Of a DNA stretch of 64,000 bases, positions 16,201-25,100 are shown one piece after another (position 1 is the first letter of the stretch; the number at the start of each line of letters is the position of its first letter). The translations under genes and the position numbers were made by a program. Source of the stretch: Nitrospira sp. UBA5698. Lineage in GTDB: Bacteria; Nitrospirota; Nitrospiria; Nitrospirales; Nitrospiraceae. The DNA lies in NCBI GenBank assembly GCA_002420115.1, contig DIHK01000018.1, positions 1 through 64,000 of the forward strand. The letters are read 5' to 3'. The notes below the pieces were generated by a model. That model searched no databases, was not told the DNA's origin, and worked only from the letters and a program-made list of their open reading frames with translations.

Positions 16201-19108
16201 CCGCACGGTCGATCTTGCCATTGGCCGTCAGAGGAAGTGCATCCAGCACAGTGATGGTCGAAGGAATCATATAATCCGGCAAATGAACCGCCAGACGAGA
16301 CTGAACCGAATCCAGATCGAGATCGGCCGGCGCCGCCACATAGGCGGCAAGCTGTTTGGTTCCGTCGGCCGCTTCGCGCACGACCACGACGGCATCCTTG
16401 ACTCGACTAGCGCTCCGCAACTGCGCTTCGATCTCACCCAATTCGATCCGGAATCCCCGGATCTTCACTTGATTATCCATTCGACCCTGGAACTCGATCA
16501 TGCCGTCCGGTCGATAGCGTGCTCGATCGCCGGTGCGATACAGACGCTCACCGGCTCGAGTGCCAAACGGGTTTGGAACGAACCGTTCCGCAGTCAGATC
16601 CGGCCGATCCAGATACCCTCTCGCCAACCCGTCTCCGCCGATATACAACTCGCCCGCGACTCCCATCGGTGTCGGCTGGCCGTCCGAATTCAAAATGTAG
16701 ACTCGGCTGTTCGCCAAGGGCCGTCCGACGGGAATGGCCTCCTGCCGGTCTGATTCCTCCTCGACTCGATGAGTGAGCACTCCAATCGTCGTTTCCGTGG
16801 GTCCATAATGATTGATTATTTTGCATTCCGGCGCGAGCGCTCGGATCCGTTGGACAAGGTTGGTGTGAACGGCTTCACCGCCAAGGATCAGGCACCGCCG
16901 CGGAAGCACCTGCTCCGGCCGTCCCGCCTCCAGGAGACCGGCCAGGTGGCTCGGCACGATTTTCAACACGTCGATGTGATTGGCGTTCATATAAGCCGCG
17001 ACGGCATCTGGATCGAAACCCCGATCGACCGACAACACGTGAAGGGTTCGACCGGAACACAGTGAACCAAAGATCGAGGTGTTGCCGAGATCTGCCGCCA
17101 CCGTCGACACGGTCGCGAAATTCGTGGCCTGATCGAGCGGGAGGCGGGAGAGAAGTCCGGACACATAGTTGATGATCTGGCGATGCTCGACCGCGACACC
17201 TTTTGGCCGCCCCGTCGAACCGGAGGTGTAGATGACGTAGGCGAGGTTCTCCGGTCGCACGTCCCGGCGCAGCGGATGACAGGTTTCTATCGAGATCATC
17301 TCCCAGTCGCGATCCAGAAAGACTGGCCGTACATCCGAGTCATGAAAGAGGTCGCTCGATGCGGCCTGCATGAGAACCACCCGTGCACCGCTATCCGACA
17401 GCATAAACACCAGCCGCTCTTTTGGCAGTTTCGGATCGAGCGCCACATACGCACCGCCGGCTTTGAGCACTCCGAGCAATCCGACGATCAAATCGAGCGA
17501 TCGCTCCACACAGAGACCGACCCGTACGTCCGGACCGACACCGAGCTTCTGCAGGTATCGCGCAAGTCGATCGGCCCGCTCATCCAGCTCTCTATAGGTG
17601 AGGGCCTGGCTCTCATAGACGACGGCCACGGTATTCGGTTGTTCATGCGCCACTTGCTCGATTCGCTCGTGAATGCATGCTTCCCCTACGAGAGTCGTGG
17701 TGCGGTTCCAGTCCGTCACAAGCCGGTCTCGTTCCACGCCGCTCAGCGGAGAGAGCTCGGCCACACGAACATCCGGCCGTTCTGCCATCGCCATCAACAA
17801 CGTGCGGTAGTACCCGAGAAGACGGTTGATGTCCTCATGCGCAAACCGTTCACGGGCATAGGAAAGAATCAATCGCATTTCTACGGCAGGCTCGACCATC
17901 AGTGACAGCGGATAGTTGTTACGACCGGTGGTCAGAACATACTCGGCGTCCTGTCGGCGGGAAACCAGAGGAGAGATCTGCAAACCGAGCTGCCCCGTCT
18001 CGCTTTCATCCTCCGGGTAACTTTCAAAGACGACGATGCTGTCGAACAACGGCCGCCCGCCCGGTACGTCACTCCAGCGCTGGATTCTTGACAGGGGTGT
18101 CCACTCGTATTGCCGCAGAAGACTATTCTGTTCCTGGAGCGAAGCCAGCCAGTCTCCCAGCTTTGTATCGGAAGGTACGTAGACTCGAACCGGCAGCGTA
18201 TTGATGAACAGCCCGACCATGGCGTCCGAACCGGGAAGTTCCGCCGGGCGGCCCGAGACCGTCGCGCCGAACAGGACCTCTCGATCGCCGGTACACCGAT
18301 TCAACAGGACTGCCCAGGCCCCTTGCGCGAGAGTATTCACCGTGAGCCGGCGACGTTTGGCAGCGGTGGTCAAGACTTCGACTTCCGCCTTCGACAGACG
18401 TAGTTCCTGCTCTCCATACGGCAGGGATGTCAGTTCTTCTGACGGCACGTCATGCGGAGTCTCCAACGGCAAAGAGGTCGGCATCGCGAATCCTGACAAA
18501 CCCGCACGCCAAAACGCTTCGGCACCGTCCATGTCCTTGGTCCGCAACCAGGTGAAGTACTCAGCATAAGGGCTTGCGGGTGGGAGCACGGGCCGTCTGC
18601 CCTGTACACATGCGTCGTAGCAGATCACAACTTCCCGCAGCAGCAGCGCCACGCTCCAACCGTCCAGCAGAATATGGTGGTGGCTGTTGATGAAATACCA
18701 ACGCTGATCCTCAACCCGGATCAGCGTGAGTCGCATCATGGGCGGTGTCAGCAGATCGAACGGTGTTCGGCGATCCTCAAGCAGAAACCGCGCGAGAGCC
18801 TGATCCCGATCACGGCGATGATGGCCCCGCCAGTCGAGACACTGTAGGGGAACACGGACACCACGCCGCGCGACTTGCATCGGTTGCTTGACGCCATCCC
18901 AGACGAAGCCGGTGCGGAGGATCGGATGACGTTCCACCACCTGGTACCAGGCTTGCTCAAAAGAGTCCAATTCCAGCTGTCCATCGACGACGAAGCCGGT
19001 CTGCGTGAAATAGGGATCCGCTGCCGCGTCGGACACCGCATGGAAAAGCAGTCCTTCCTGCAACGGAGAGAGATAGTTGATCGACTCGATATCCCTTCGT
19101 TTATTCAT
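10253..19108 (-). CDS. NRPS: C - A(Asp) - PCP - C - A(Gly) - PCP - C - fused SyrP-type beta-hydroxylase
   Basis: 2951 aa. C1 (1-450; HHHILLDG at 143-150) receives the chain from the epimerase-ending protein. A1 pocket residues are D-L-T-K-I-G-H-I-G, an Asp code, and PCP1 Ser is at 1022. C2 (about 1100-1540) has HHAILDG. A2 reads D-I-L-Q-L-G-L-V-W, a Gly code, and PCP2 Ser is at 2091. C3 (about 2150-2590) has HHIAADA, with Ala for Gly. The last ~300 residues are a TauD/SyrP Fe(II)/2-oxoglutarate dioxygenase with HNE (H2728, E2730), distal H2922 and R2931. C3 therefore belongs to a module whose A and PCP domains sit on the next protein. The N-terminus (YLSPLQEGLLFH) looks like an acceptor for the preceding protein's C-terminal tail. 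ATG 19108 follows a GAGGC sequence, 13 nt after the previous stop. The fusion with its own internal start signal is unusual. Confidence 0.95.
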   Translation of the reverse strand: MNKRRDIESINYLSPLQEGLLFHAVSDAAADPYFTQTGFVVDGQLELDSFEQAWYQVVERHPILRTGFVWDGVKQPMQVARRGVRVPLQCLDWRGHHRRDRDQALARFLLEDRRTPFDLLTPPMMRLTLIRVEDQRWYFINSHHHILLDGWSVALLLREVVICYDACVQGRRPVLPPASPYAEYFTWLRTKDMDGAEAFWRAGLSGFAMPTSLPLETPHDVPSEELTSLPYGEQELRLSKAEVEVLTTAAKRRRLTVNTLAQGAWAVLLNRCTGDREVLFGATVSGRPAELPGSDAMVGLFINTLPVRVYVPSDTKLGDWLASLQEQNSLLRQYEWTPLSRIQRWSDVPGGRPLFDSIVVFESYPEDESETGQLGLQISPLVSRRQDAEYVLTTGRNNYPLSLMVEPAVEMRLILSYARERFAHEDINRLLGYYRTLLMAMAERPDVRVAELSPLSGVERDRLVTDWNRTTTLVGEACIHERIEQVAHEQPNTVAVVYESQALTYRELDERADRLARYLQKLGVGPDVRVGLCVERSLDLIVGLLGVLKAGGAYVALDPKLPKERLVFMLSDSGARVVLMQAASSDLFHDSDVRPVFLDRDWEMISIETCHPLRRDVRPENLAYVIYTSGSTGRPKGVAVEHRQIINYVSGLLSRLPLDQATNFATVSTVAADLGNTSIFGSLCSGRTLHVLSVDRGFDPDAVAAYMNANHIDVLKIVPSHLAGLLEAGRPEQVLPRRCLILGGEAVHTNLVQRIRALAPECKIINHYGPTETTIGVLTHRVEEESDRQEAIPVGRPLANSRVYILNSDGQPTPMGVAGELYIGGDGLARGYLDRPDLTAERFVPNPFGTRAGERLYRTGDRARYRPDGMIEFQGRMDNQVKIRGFRIELGEIEAQLRSASRVKDAVVVVREAADGTKQLAAYVAAPADLDLDSVQSRLAVHLPDYMIPSTITVLDALPLTANGKIDRAALPDPEQAQTSQSNAYVAPRNDIEATLAQIWADVLHLDRVGIHDNFFSIGGDSILCLQIVAKAHRAGVKVSPKLVFQHHTVAAIVDALGEAEPVPSAPTSKEEEAEPFALAGIDPEQVQHVIAMRGGELEDLYPASPIQQGMLFHSLSGREDGSYHNQVVYAFTQGLDPEAFARAWQHAVDRHAVLRTGFLWDVAPEPLQAVFRQAQVPVEHLDWRNMANDDVRQETLRAYLSADRLRGFTLDRPPLMRLALIQRTEHSWWTVWSLHHAILDGSCQALLIQEVMTTYESLRHGQMSASKPASSYRGYIRWLLQQDVSAAEKFWREYLRGVDEPTRLPERVTHYKSDRELYDERRLDFSTETLRALEQLARSQRVTLNTVIQGTWALLLARYGDSGDVVFGVTVSGRPAELTDGNEALGVFINTLPLRVRMTPTDRVGEWLRTLQAVNVELRHHEATPLVQIQGWSDIPRGTSLFDSVLVFQNYLLDRAVQEYGHACGIEAIDVEGWTNYPLTITVVPDERLTVIFSYDRRRVSDEMVEQIVRHWTALMDGMITMPDTRLAELSVLSEQERQHLLVDWNDSRRSFPTDRCLHELFEAQACRTPESIALSGEGVGLTYRELDTKANQLAHCLRKQGVGHDVRVGICLERSTNLLVSILGVLKAGGTYVPLDPTYPTERLAYMLNDSRVNVVLTQGPLVVADGKAEWRTIDLLDWERIGRESPEKPRVLCSIEQLAYIIYTSGSTGRPKGVMVRHAGAVNFLLAMQEALQLSARDVMAATTSISFDIALLELFLPMMVGGRTIVMNRDVVTDGARLAQELERNGATVMQATPSGWRLLLDAAPAPPVRVLCGGEAFPLELARAFLTQRLETWNLYGPTETTVWSMMTRVTQADDTVPLGRPIANTQIYLLDSDFNPVPIGVPGELHIGGDGLARGYWQRPDLTAERFIPDPFGTYPGQRLYRTGDQARYRPDGTLEFLGRVDHQVKVRGYRIELGEIESCLDRHPQIARSIVVVCDEQEDKRIVAYVVPETGAHLSPEDLKRVLQTQLPAYMVPSAVVILKEFPLTLNGKVDRKALPNPEYSQSSDRPSTPGSPTEEILAGIWADVLNLKQVGIRDNFFHLGGHSLLATQVVSRIRSSFQIELPLRSLFEAPTVEALSDAIEQAYLGGDKVSPASLVPVDRGGPLPLSFAQQRLWFLSKLESDGWAYNLSFALKLSGMLDVDALSQSVKQVITRHEALRTTFHEIDGEPVQAIGSVDELVLPIDNLCGLSDDQRDEALREAASVEVRRPFRLDQDRPIRARLLRLSEEEHVLLVTLHHIAADAWSMSLLANEVAVFYQAKVRQAADIADALPPLPVQYADFAHWQRRWLQGPVLHAHVTYWKQRLGVNPPVLRLPTDRPRPAVQTFRGAHHLFTVSTECADRLRALSRKEGVTLFMSLLAAFNVLLFRTTGQMDILIGTDVANRNREETENLIGFFVNLLPLRSDLSGNPTFLELLGQVRRTALEAYAHQDLPFEKIVEALKLKRDLGGNPLVQTLLVLQNVPAPSMELPGLDVAALEFESEVARFDLGLFMEEAEDGLTGLWRYSTDLFDASTIAGLSERFVTLLENIVARPETRLSAIEILSHTEKESAMIDSKQRAESKFKRFKSIQPKAVPLAQRPLVERGYLAMDQPLPLVLRPSVEDVDLAAWGETNRAKVEQELFTHGAILFRGFPLKGAEDFEQVARALCPSLFGDYGDLPREKAGRHLYGSTPYPADRAILFHNESSHLQRWPLKQSFFCVQAAQAGGETPIVDCRKMCERLRPELREKFQGRALMYVRNFTPGFDVSWQDFFHTEDRAVVEQTCRQHGVEWDWTSDGGLRTRQVCPALVKHPKTGDWVFFNQIQLHHISYLEPAVRNSLVDVLGIERVPRNVYFGDGSPIDDDTAAEIGALYEEMSVRFPWQNGDLLMLDNMLVAHARLPFVGPRKIVVAMGEMIDQQEVHAVSV
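11315..11331 (-). promoter_or_regulatory. Internal Shine-Dalgarno and ATG before the fused hydroxylase domain
   Basis: Inside the NRPS gene, exactly where the linker into the dioxygenase domain begins (codon 2598), the coding strand shows AAAGGAG (11325-11331) seven bases before an in-frame ATG (11317). The following residues start MIDSKQRAESKF. This is a better ribosome-binding site than those of most genes in the operon. It could be a working internal start that also yields a free hydroxylase, or a relic of a formerly separate gene. Seen directly; function inferred. Confidence 0.5.
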
Positions 19109-19121
19109 ACTCGCCTCACGT

Positions 19122-22100
19122 TCAGTTCATTTGCTCCAAGATCGCGTCCAGCGCGTCCTGCTCCAACTCCACATTCGGAAAATCGGACGGCGTATAGCCG
19201 CCGGCCTCGGGAGACAGACAATGAGCAATCAACATCCGCACATCGTTCAGATAGGCCTCGGCCACAGACGTAATGGTGCCGGCATGATAACGTTCGCGGC
19301 TGTATGTCCACATGACTTCCAAGCGTCCGTTGACAACCGATGCATTGATATCCAGTTCGTATTCCATCGGATTGCAGGGATCATGTTCCTTGCCGACCGA
19401 TTCTGCAGACAGAACAAATGGCGACTCCTCCGTGGCAACCCCATCGAACTGTCCGAGATAGTTGAATCCCACCGGAACCCTCGCCGCAGGACGCATCTTG
19501 GCTGCATCCAAGCCCTCCTTCGACAAATATCGTATGATGCCGTAGCCGATACCCCGTCCAGGGATCCGCCGCAGTTGTTCCTTCACCCTCTTGAGCGCTT
19601 CTCCGGGCGGCTCCGAACGCGTCACATCCAAGGTCACAGGGAACACGCTGGTGAACCAGCCGACCGTGCGTGAGACGTCCAGCTCAGGGAACAGGTCTTC
19701 CCGTCCATGTCCTTCGAGATCGATCGTCACGCGGTTGAGTCCGGTCCATCGACCAAGAGTCTGTGCCAACGCCGTCAGCAGCACATCGTTGATCTGTGTG
19801 CCATAGGCAGCGGATACCCGATGTAACAACGCCTCCGTGTTTTCTTCGTCCAACGACATGGTCAACGTTTCCGCCGCCGCTTCCTGATGACTGCCGGTGG
19901 GATGGTCGACAGGCAGCAGGAGGGGTCCCTCCCATTGTGCCGTCAGCCAGACAGCGGAAGGAGGATGGTTCATGACTTCGGTTTCGGCATATCGTCGTAA
20001 CCGGTCGGTCCACTGTCGGAAGGAGCTCGTTTTAGGCGGCAAGTGGATCGGGCGCGCTTGCACTGCCTGCCGGTAAGCGGTCTGCAAATCCTCCAGGAGG
20101 ATTCTCCAAGAAACGCCGTCGATCACGAGGTGATGAACGACAATCAGCAGACGATCAGGCATGTTCTTCCCCATCTCGAACCACACCACTTCGATAAGCG
20201 GCCCTTCCGAGATGTTCAAACTCCCTTGCCACCGCGTAGCCTGTGCCTCGAACGAGGCACGGCGGTCGGCGTCCGAGAGCGCGGCCAGACTCACCCGTCG
20301 GACGAAGGGCCCCGTCGGAAGAGGCGCATGTGACTGGTACCAACCGTCGCTCGTCCTAACGTATCGAAGTCTCAACGCGTCGTGATGCGCCAACAGTGCC
20401 GCAACGGTCTTCTCCAAGGCGGATTCCACAAATGGCTCTTTCGCCTCCAGCATGACCGATTGATTCCAGTGGTGCGGATTGACCAACGGCAATTCGAAAA
20501 ATGCACATTGAATCGGCGACAAAGCCGCCTCGCCCATGATGACGCCCTGTTCCACCTCCATCACGGCTACGCCGTCATACTCAGCGACCGCCGCAAGCTC
20601 AGCCACCGTCTGATATTGGAATATCTGCCGAGGGCTCACCAGCAGGCCGACCTGCTTCGCTCGAGCGATCACTTGTAAACTCACGATAGAATCACCGCCC
20701 AGCTCAAAAAAATTCTCCTGCGTTCCGATCCGTCCCAACCCCAGTACGTTCTCCCATATTTTCACGAGTGCCCTCTCCGCCGGCGTTGCCGGAGGCCGGT
20801 AGGACCGACCTGCTTGTTCGGCGAGGTTCGGCACAGGCAGCGCCCTGCGGTCGATTTTTCCGTTCGAGCTCCGTGGTAACGCCTCCAGGACGACAAAGGA
20901 ACTCGGAACCATGTATTCCGGCAGTGTGTCTTGGAGCAGGCGCCGTACTTCTTGCACGTCCAATACTTCCGGAGCATCAGGTGTCACGTAGGCCACTAAT
21001 CGTCGCTGTCCTGGCTGATCTTCCCTGGCCATGACCACGGCTTCCAGAACGCCTCGCTGCTCCAACAGTCTGGCCTCGATCTCCCCAGGCTCGATACGAT
21101 AGCCGCGAATCTTGACTTGGTGGTCTAGGCGTCCCACGAACTCGATGGTACCGTCCGACCGATAGCGGGCCACATCCCCCGTGCGATAGAGTCGTCCTCC
21201 CGCTTCCGTCCCAAAAGGATCCGGGACGAAGACTGCCGCCGTCCGCTCGGGATCCCCGAGATAGCCGCGCCCCACCCCTACTCCGCCTACGCACAATTCA
21301 CCGGCTGTGCCGATGGGCACGGGAGTCAGATGGTGATTCAAAATGTAGAGGCGCAGGCCTGGGATAGGCCGGCCGATCGGCACCGGACGATCCGGATCCT
21401 CCGGAGCGCGACGAATCGTATGGGTGGCCACATCATCCGAACATTCGGCAGGGCCATACGCATTCATGAGTGGAATAGCCGGATAACGCGTGAACCATCG
21501 ACGACAGAGGCTCGAAGGCAAAGCCTCACCGGTCGGCAATACCCACCGGACCTTCGACAAAGCCGGCACAGGATCATCGACGGCAAGAAATCCCTGCAGT
21601 ACCGCCGGAACCGGCTCCACAATGGTGATGCCGGCCTCGCTCACATGATGCAACAGCGTGCTCGGATCGTGAGCGATATCATCTGGAACGATGTGCACTC
21701 TGGCGCCGCACAGAAGGGCGGCCAGAAACTGCCAGACAGAGATGTCAAAACATTGCGATGCGGTCTGCGCGACGACATCGTCGGCGGTCATCTGCAGGCT
21801 GTCCAGCTTGGACAACAGGTTATTGAGCATGCCGTCCTGTTCGACCATCACACCTTTGGGAGCGCCGGTCGAGCCGGATGTATAGATGAGATACGCCAAG
21901 CGCCGAGTCGCGCGAATCGGTTTGAGGCCAGCCGGATCGATGTCCTGTTCCGTCACCTGCTCGATGGTCAGTATCCGAGGCCGCCTCTCTGCCGGGATGG
22001 CATTCAGCAGATCCCCCGCCCGATCTTCCCATTCCCGTGTCACCATCAGCACAAGCGGACGGCTGAGTTCGACAATATGAGCCATGCGCTGTTGAGGATG

Positions 22101-25100
22101 CCGCGGATCCAATGGCACATACGCGCCTCCCGCTTCCAAGACGCCAAGGATCATCGCCAACAGCTCGGGGCTGCGTTCGCCAAGCACGGCGACGACCGAG
22201 TCCGCACCGACCCCGGCCTTCATCAAGAACGCCGCCGCCTTGCTCGCCCGGCAATGGAGTTCACGATAGGTCCAACTCCGTGTCCGATAGACCACCGCCG
22301 GAGAGTCAGGTGTGCGCTCGACCTGGGTCACGAAGCGCGTGACGTAATCAGCCGTCAGATCGGGGCCAGAAATATTGTTCCACTCGACAAGTTGCAGCCG
22401 ACGCTCACGCTCCGTCACAGGTGGGCCATCGTGCACTCGGCCTTCTGGTTTGGCGACCATCGCGGTCAAAATCTGCAGAAACCCGTCTGCAAAACGTCGG
22501 ACGGTCGACTCATCGAACAAGTCCGTGTTGTACTCGAAGGACCCCGACAGCCGATCAGGCTCGACCACCACGTCCAGCGACAAATCGAACAGGGCGGTGC
22601 CCGGATTGATGTCCATGTTCTCCACTCGAAGTCCCGGCGTCTCTATGGATTGTTCCGCCGGTGTCTGTAGCGTAAACATGGCCTGAAACAGCGGAGAATG
22701 ACTTAAGTTTCGCTCTGGCTGCAGCGCATCCACCAAATGCTCGAAGGGAAGATCCTGATGAGTCTGAGCTCCAAGAACCTCTGCCCTCACCCGATCCAGC
22801 AGATCGATCCAGCGCGGGTTGTCCGGAATGTCGGTTCGCAACACCAGCGTGTTGACAAAGAGTCCGATCAGCTCTTCCACCTCGATCCGGAGCCGATTGG
22901 CGACAGGGCTCCCGATCAGAATGCTGGTCCGGCCACTATAATGGTGGAGCAAGACCGTGAAGGCCGTGAGCAGAGTCATGTACAGGGTAAGGCTGTGCCG
23001 TCGGCTGAAGGCCGTCACCTGCTGTACCAGCTCGCCGGGGACTGAAAACTCGCAACAAGAGCCACGATACGTCTGCACGGCCGGACGAGGGCGATCGATC
23101 GGTAACTCCAATGCGGCAGGCGCGTCCCCCAAGCGGTCTTTCCAATAGACCAGCTGAGCCTCCAACACCGCTCCCTGCATCCAGTCACGCTGCCAGACCG
23201 CATAGTCCGCATACTGGATGGGCAACGGCGGCAACACGGCGGGTTGTCCCGACAAGCCAGCCTGATAGTGCATCACCAATTCTCTGATCAAGATGTCCAT
23301 CGCCCAGCCGTCTGAAACGATGTGATGCAGAGTCGTCAGCAGCACGCATTCTTCTTCTCCGATGCGCCACACTCGCGCACGTAGGAGAGGCCCACGGGTC
23401 AGATCGAAAATGCGCTGAGCCTCCGCTTCGCTCTGTTTGGTCAACTCAGCCGCTCGGCTTTCCTCGGGAATATCGCGAAGGTCGATTATGGGGATCTCGA
23501 TCGTCACAGACGGCAGCACGACCTGCGTCGGTTGTCCGTCGATTTCCTGAAATATCGTCCGTAAGGCCTCGTGCCGCGCAATCACGTGATTGAGACTGAC
23601 CGTCAGCAGATCCACATCCAACCGTCCCCGCAAGCGGAACCCGGCTGGCAAGTTGTAGAACGGACTGTCCGGCTCCAGTTGTGTCAGAAACCAGAGACGC
23701 TGCTGTGCAAACGATGCGGGCAGCGGGCCGGTACGAGCGACCGGCACCAACGGGGATGCCTCGCAGGCAGCGCCGCCTGTCCGTGCACGATCCACGGCTG
23801 CGGCCAAGGCCGCGACGCTGGTGGATTCGAACACGGTCCGCAGCGACAGCTCGACCTGGAACGCGCTGCGGAGACGCGACATGATCTGCGTCGCCAACAA
23901 TGAATGGCCGCCCAACTCAAAGAAATCGTCATATACGCCGACCCGCCCGACGCCCAGGACATCGGACCAAATGCCTGCCAGAATCTCTTCCGTTGCGGTG
24001 TGCGGCGCCGTATAGGGACGGGTGAACTGATCGCCGAGATCCAGCGCCGCCAGCGCGAGGCGGTCTATCTTGCCGTTCGGTGTGCGCGGTAGCGTCGGTA
24101 ACGGCACGAACACCGCCGGCACCATGTATTCTGGAAGTTGAGATTGAAGTAACTCGCGCAAGTCCGGCACGCTTGGGCTTTCCTCTCCATGACCGGCGAG
24201 ATACGCCACCAATCGTTTCTCACCCCGCGAGTCGGCATGCAGCAGCACGGCCGCTTCTCGCACGAGCGGACTCGACAACAGATGCGATTCAATCTCACCC
24301 AATTCAATCCGAAACCCGCGCAGTTTGATCTGCTGATCGACACGTCCGACAAATTCGATGGCTCCGTCCCGGCGATAGCGGGCCAGATCGCCGGTCCGAT
24401 ACATCCGCGCACCAGGATCGGACCCAAACCGGTCCGGCAAAAAGACCTCGGCGGTTCGAGCAGGATCTTGCAAATACCCACGACCTACCCCAACCCCCGC
24501 CACATACAACTCCCCCGGAACTCCCGGCGGCACCGGTTCCAACCAGGCGTTGAGAATGTGCAGACGGGTCCCTTCGATTGGACGGCCGATCGGCACATGC
24601 GTCTGGTCGGCCGCTGGCGGTTCGAGGATGGGATGGACAGCCACATCGTCGGCGCACTCCGCAGGTCCATAGGCATTCAACAGCGGGATAACCGGATAGC
24701 GGGCCAGCCATTGTCGGCATACCGGCGGCGGCAAGGCTTCTCCGGTCGGCAAGACCCACCTGAGCTTTTGCAGCTGTGGCACGGCACCGGATCCCGATTC
24801 CGATGCGACATCCAACAAGCCTTGAAGAAGAGCCGGTACGGTTTCGAGGATGGTGATCTCCGTCCGTTCAAGATGCGAGAGCAAGAGAAAGGGGTCCCGC
24901 GACGTCTCATCGGGAACAATGCTGGTCCTGGCGCCACACGTCATCGCCGTGAGGAACTGCCAGACAGAGATGTCAAAACATTGCGAAGCGGTCTGCGCGA
25001 TCACGTCGGACGGTGCAAGCGCCAACCCCAAGACCTTACTCCGAATATTGTTGAGCATCCCGCGCCTCGTCACCATCGCTCCTTTCGGCACTCCCGTGGA

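Noticed and set aside
21330..22670. 446-codon rightward frame
   Set aside because: Lies wholly inside the leftward NRPS gene 19122-26993; its residues are Arg/His-rich antisense noise without domain signs.
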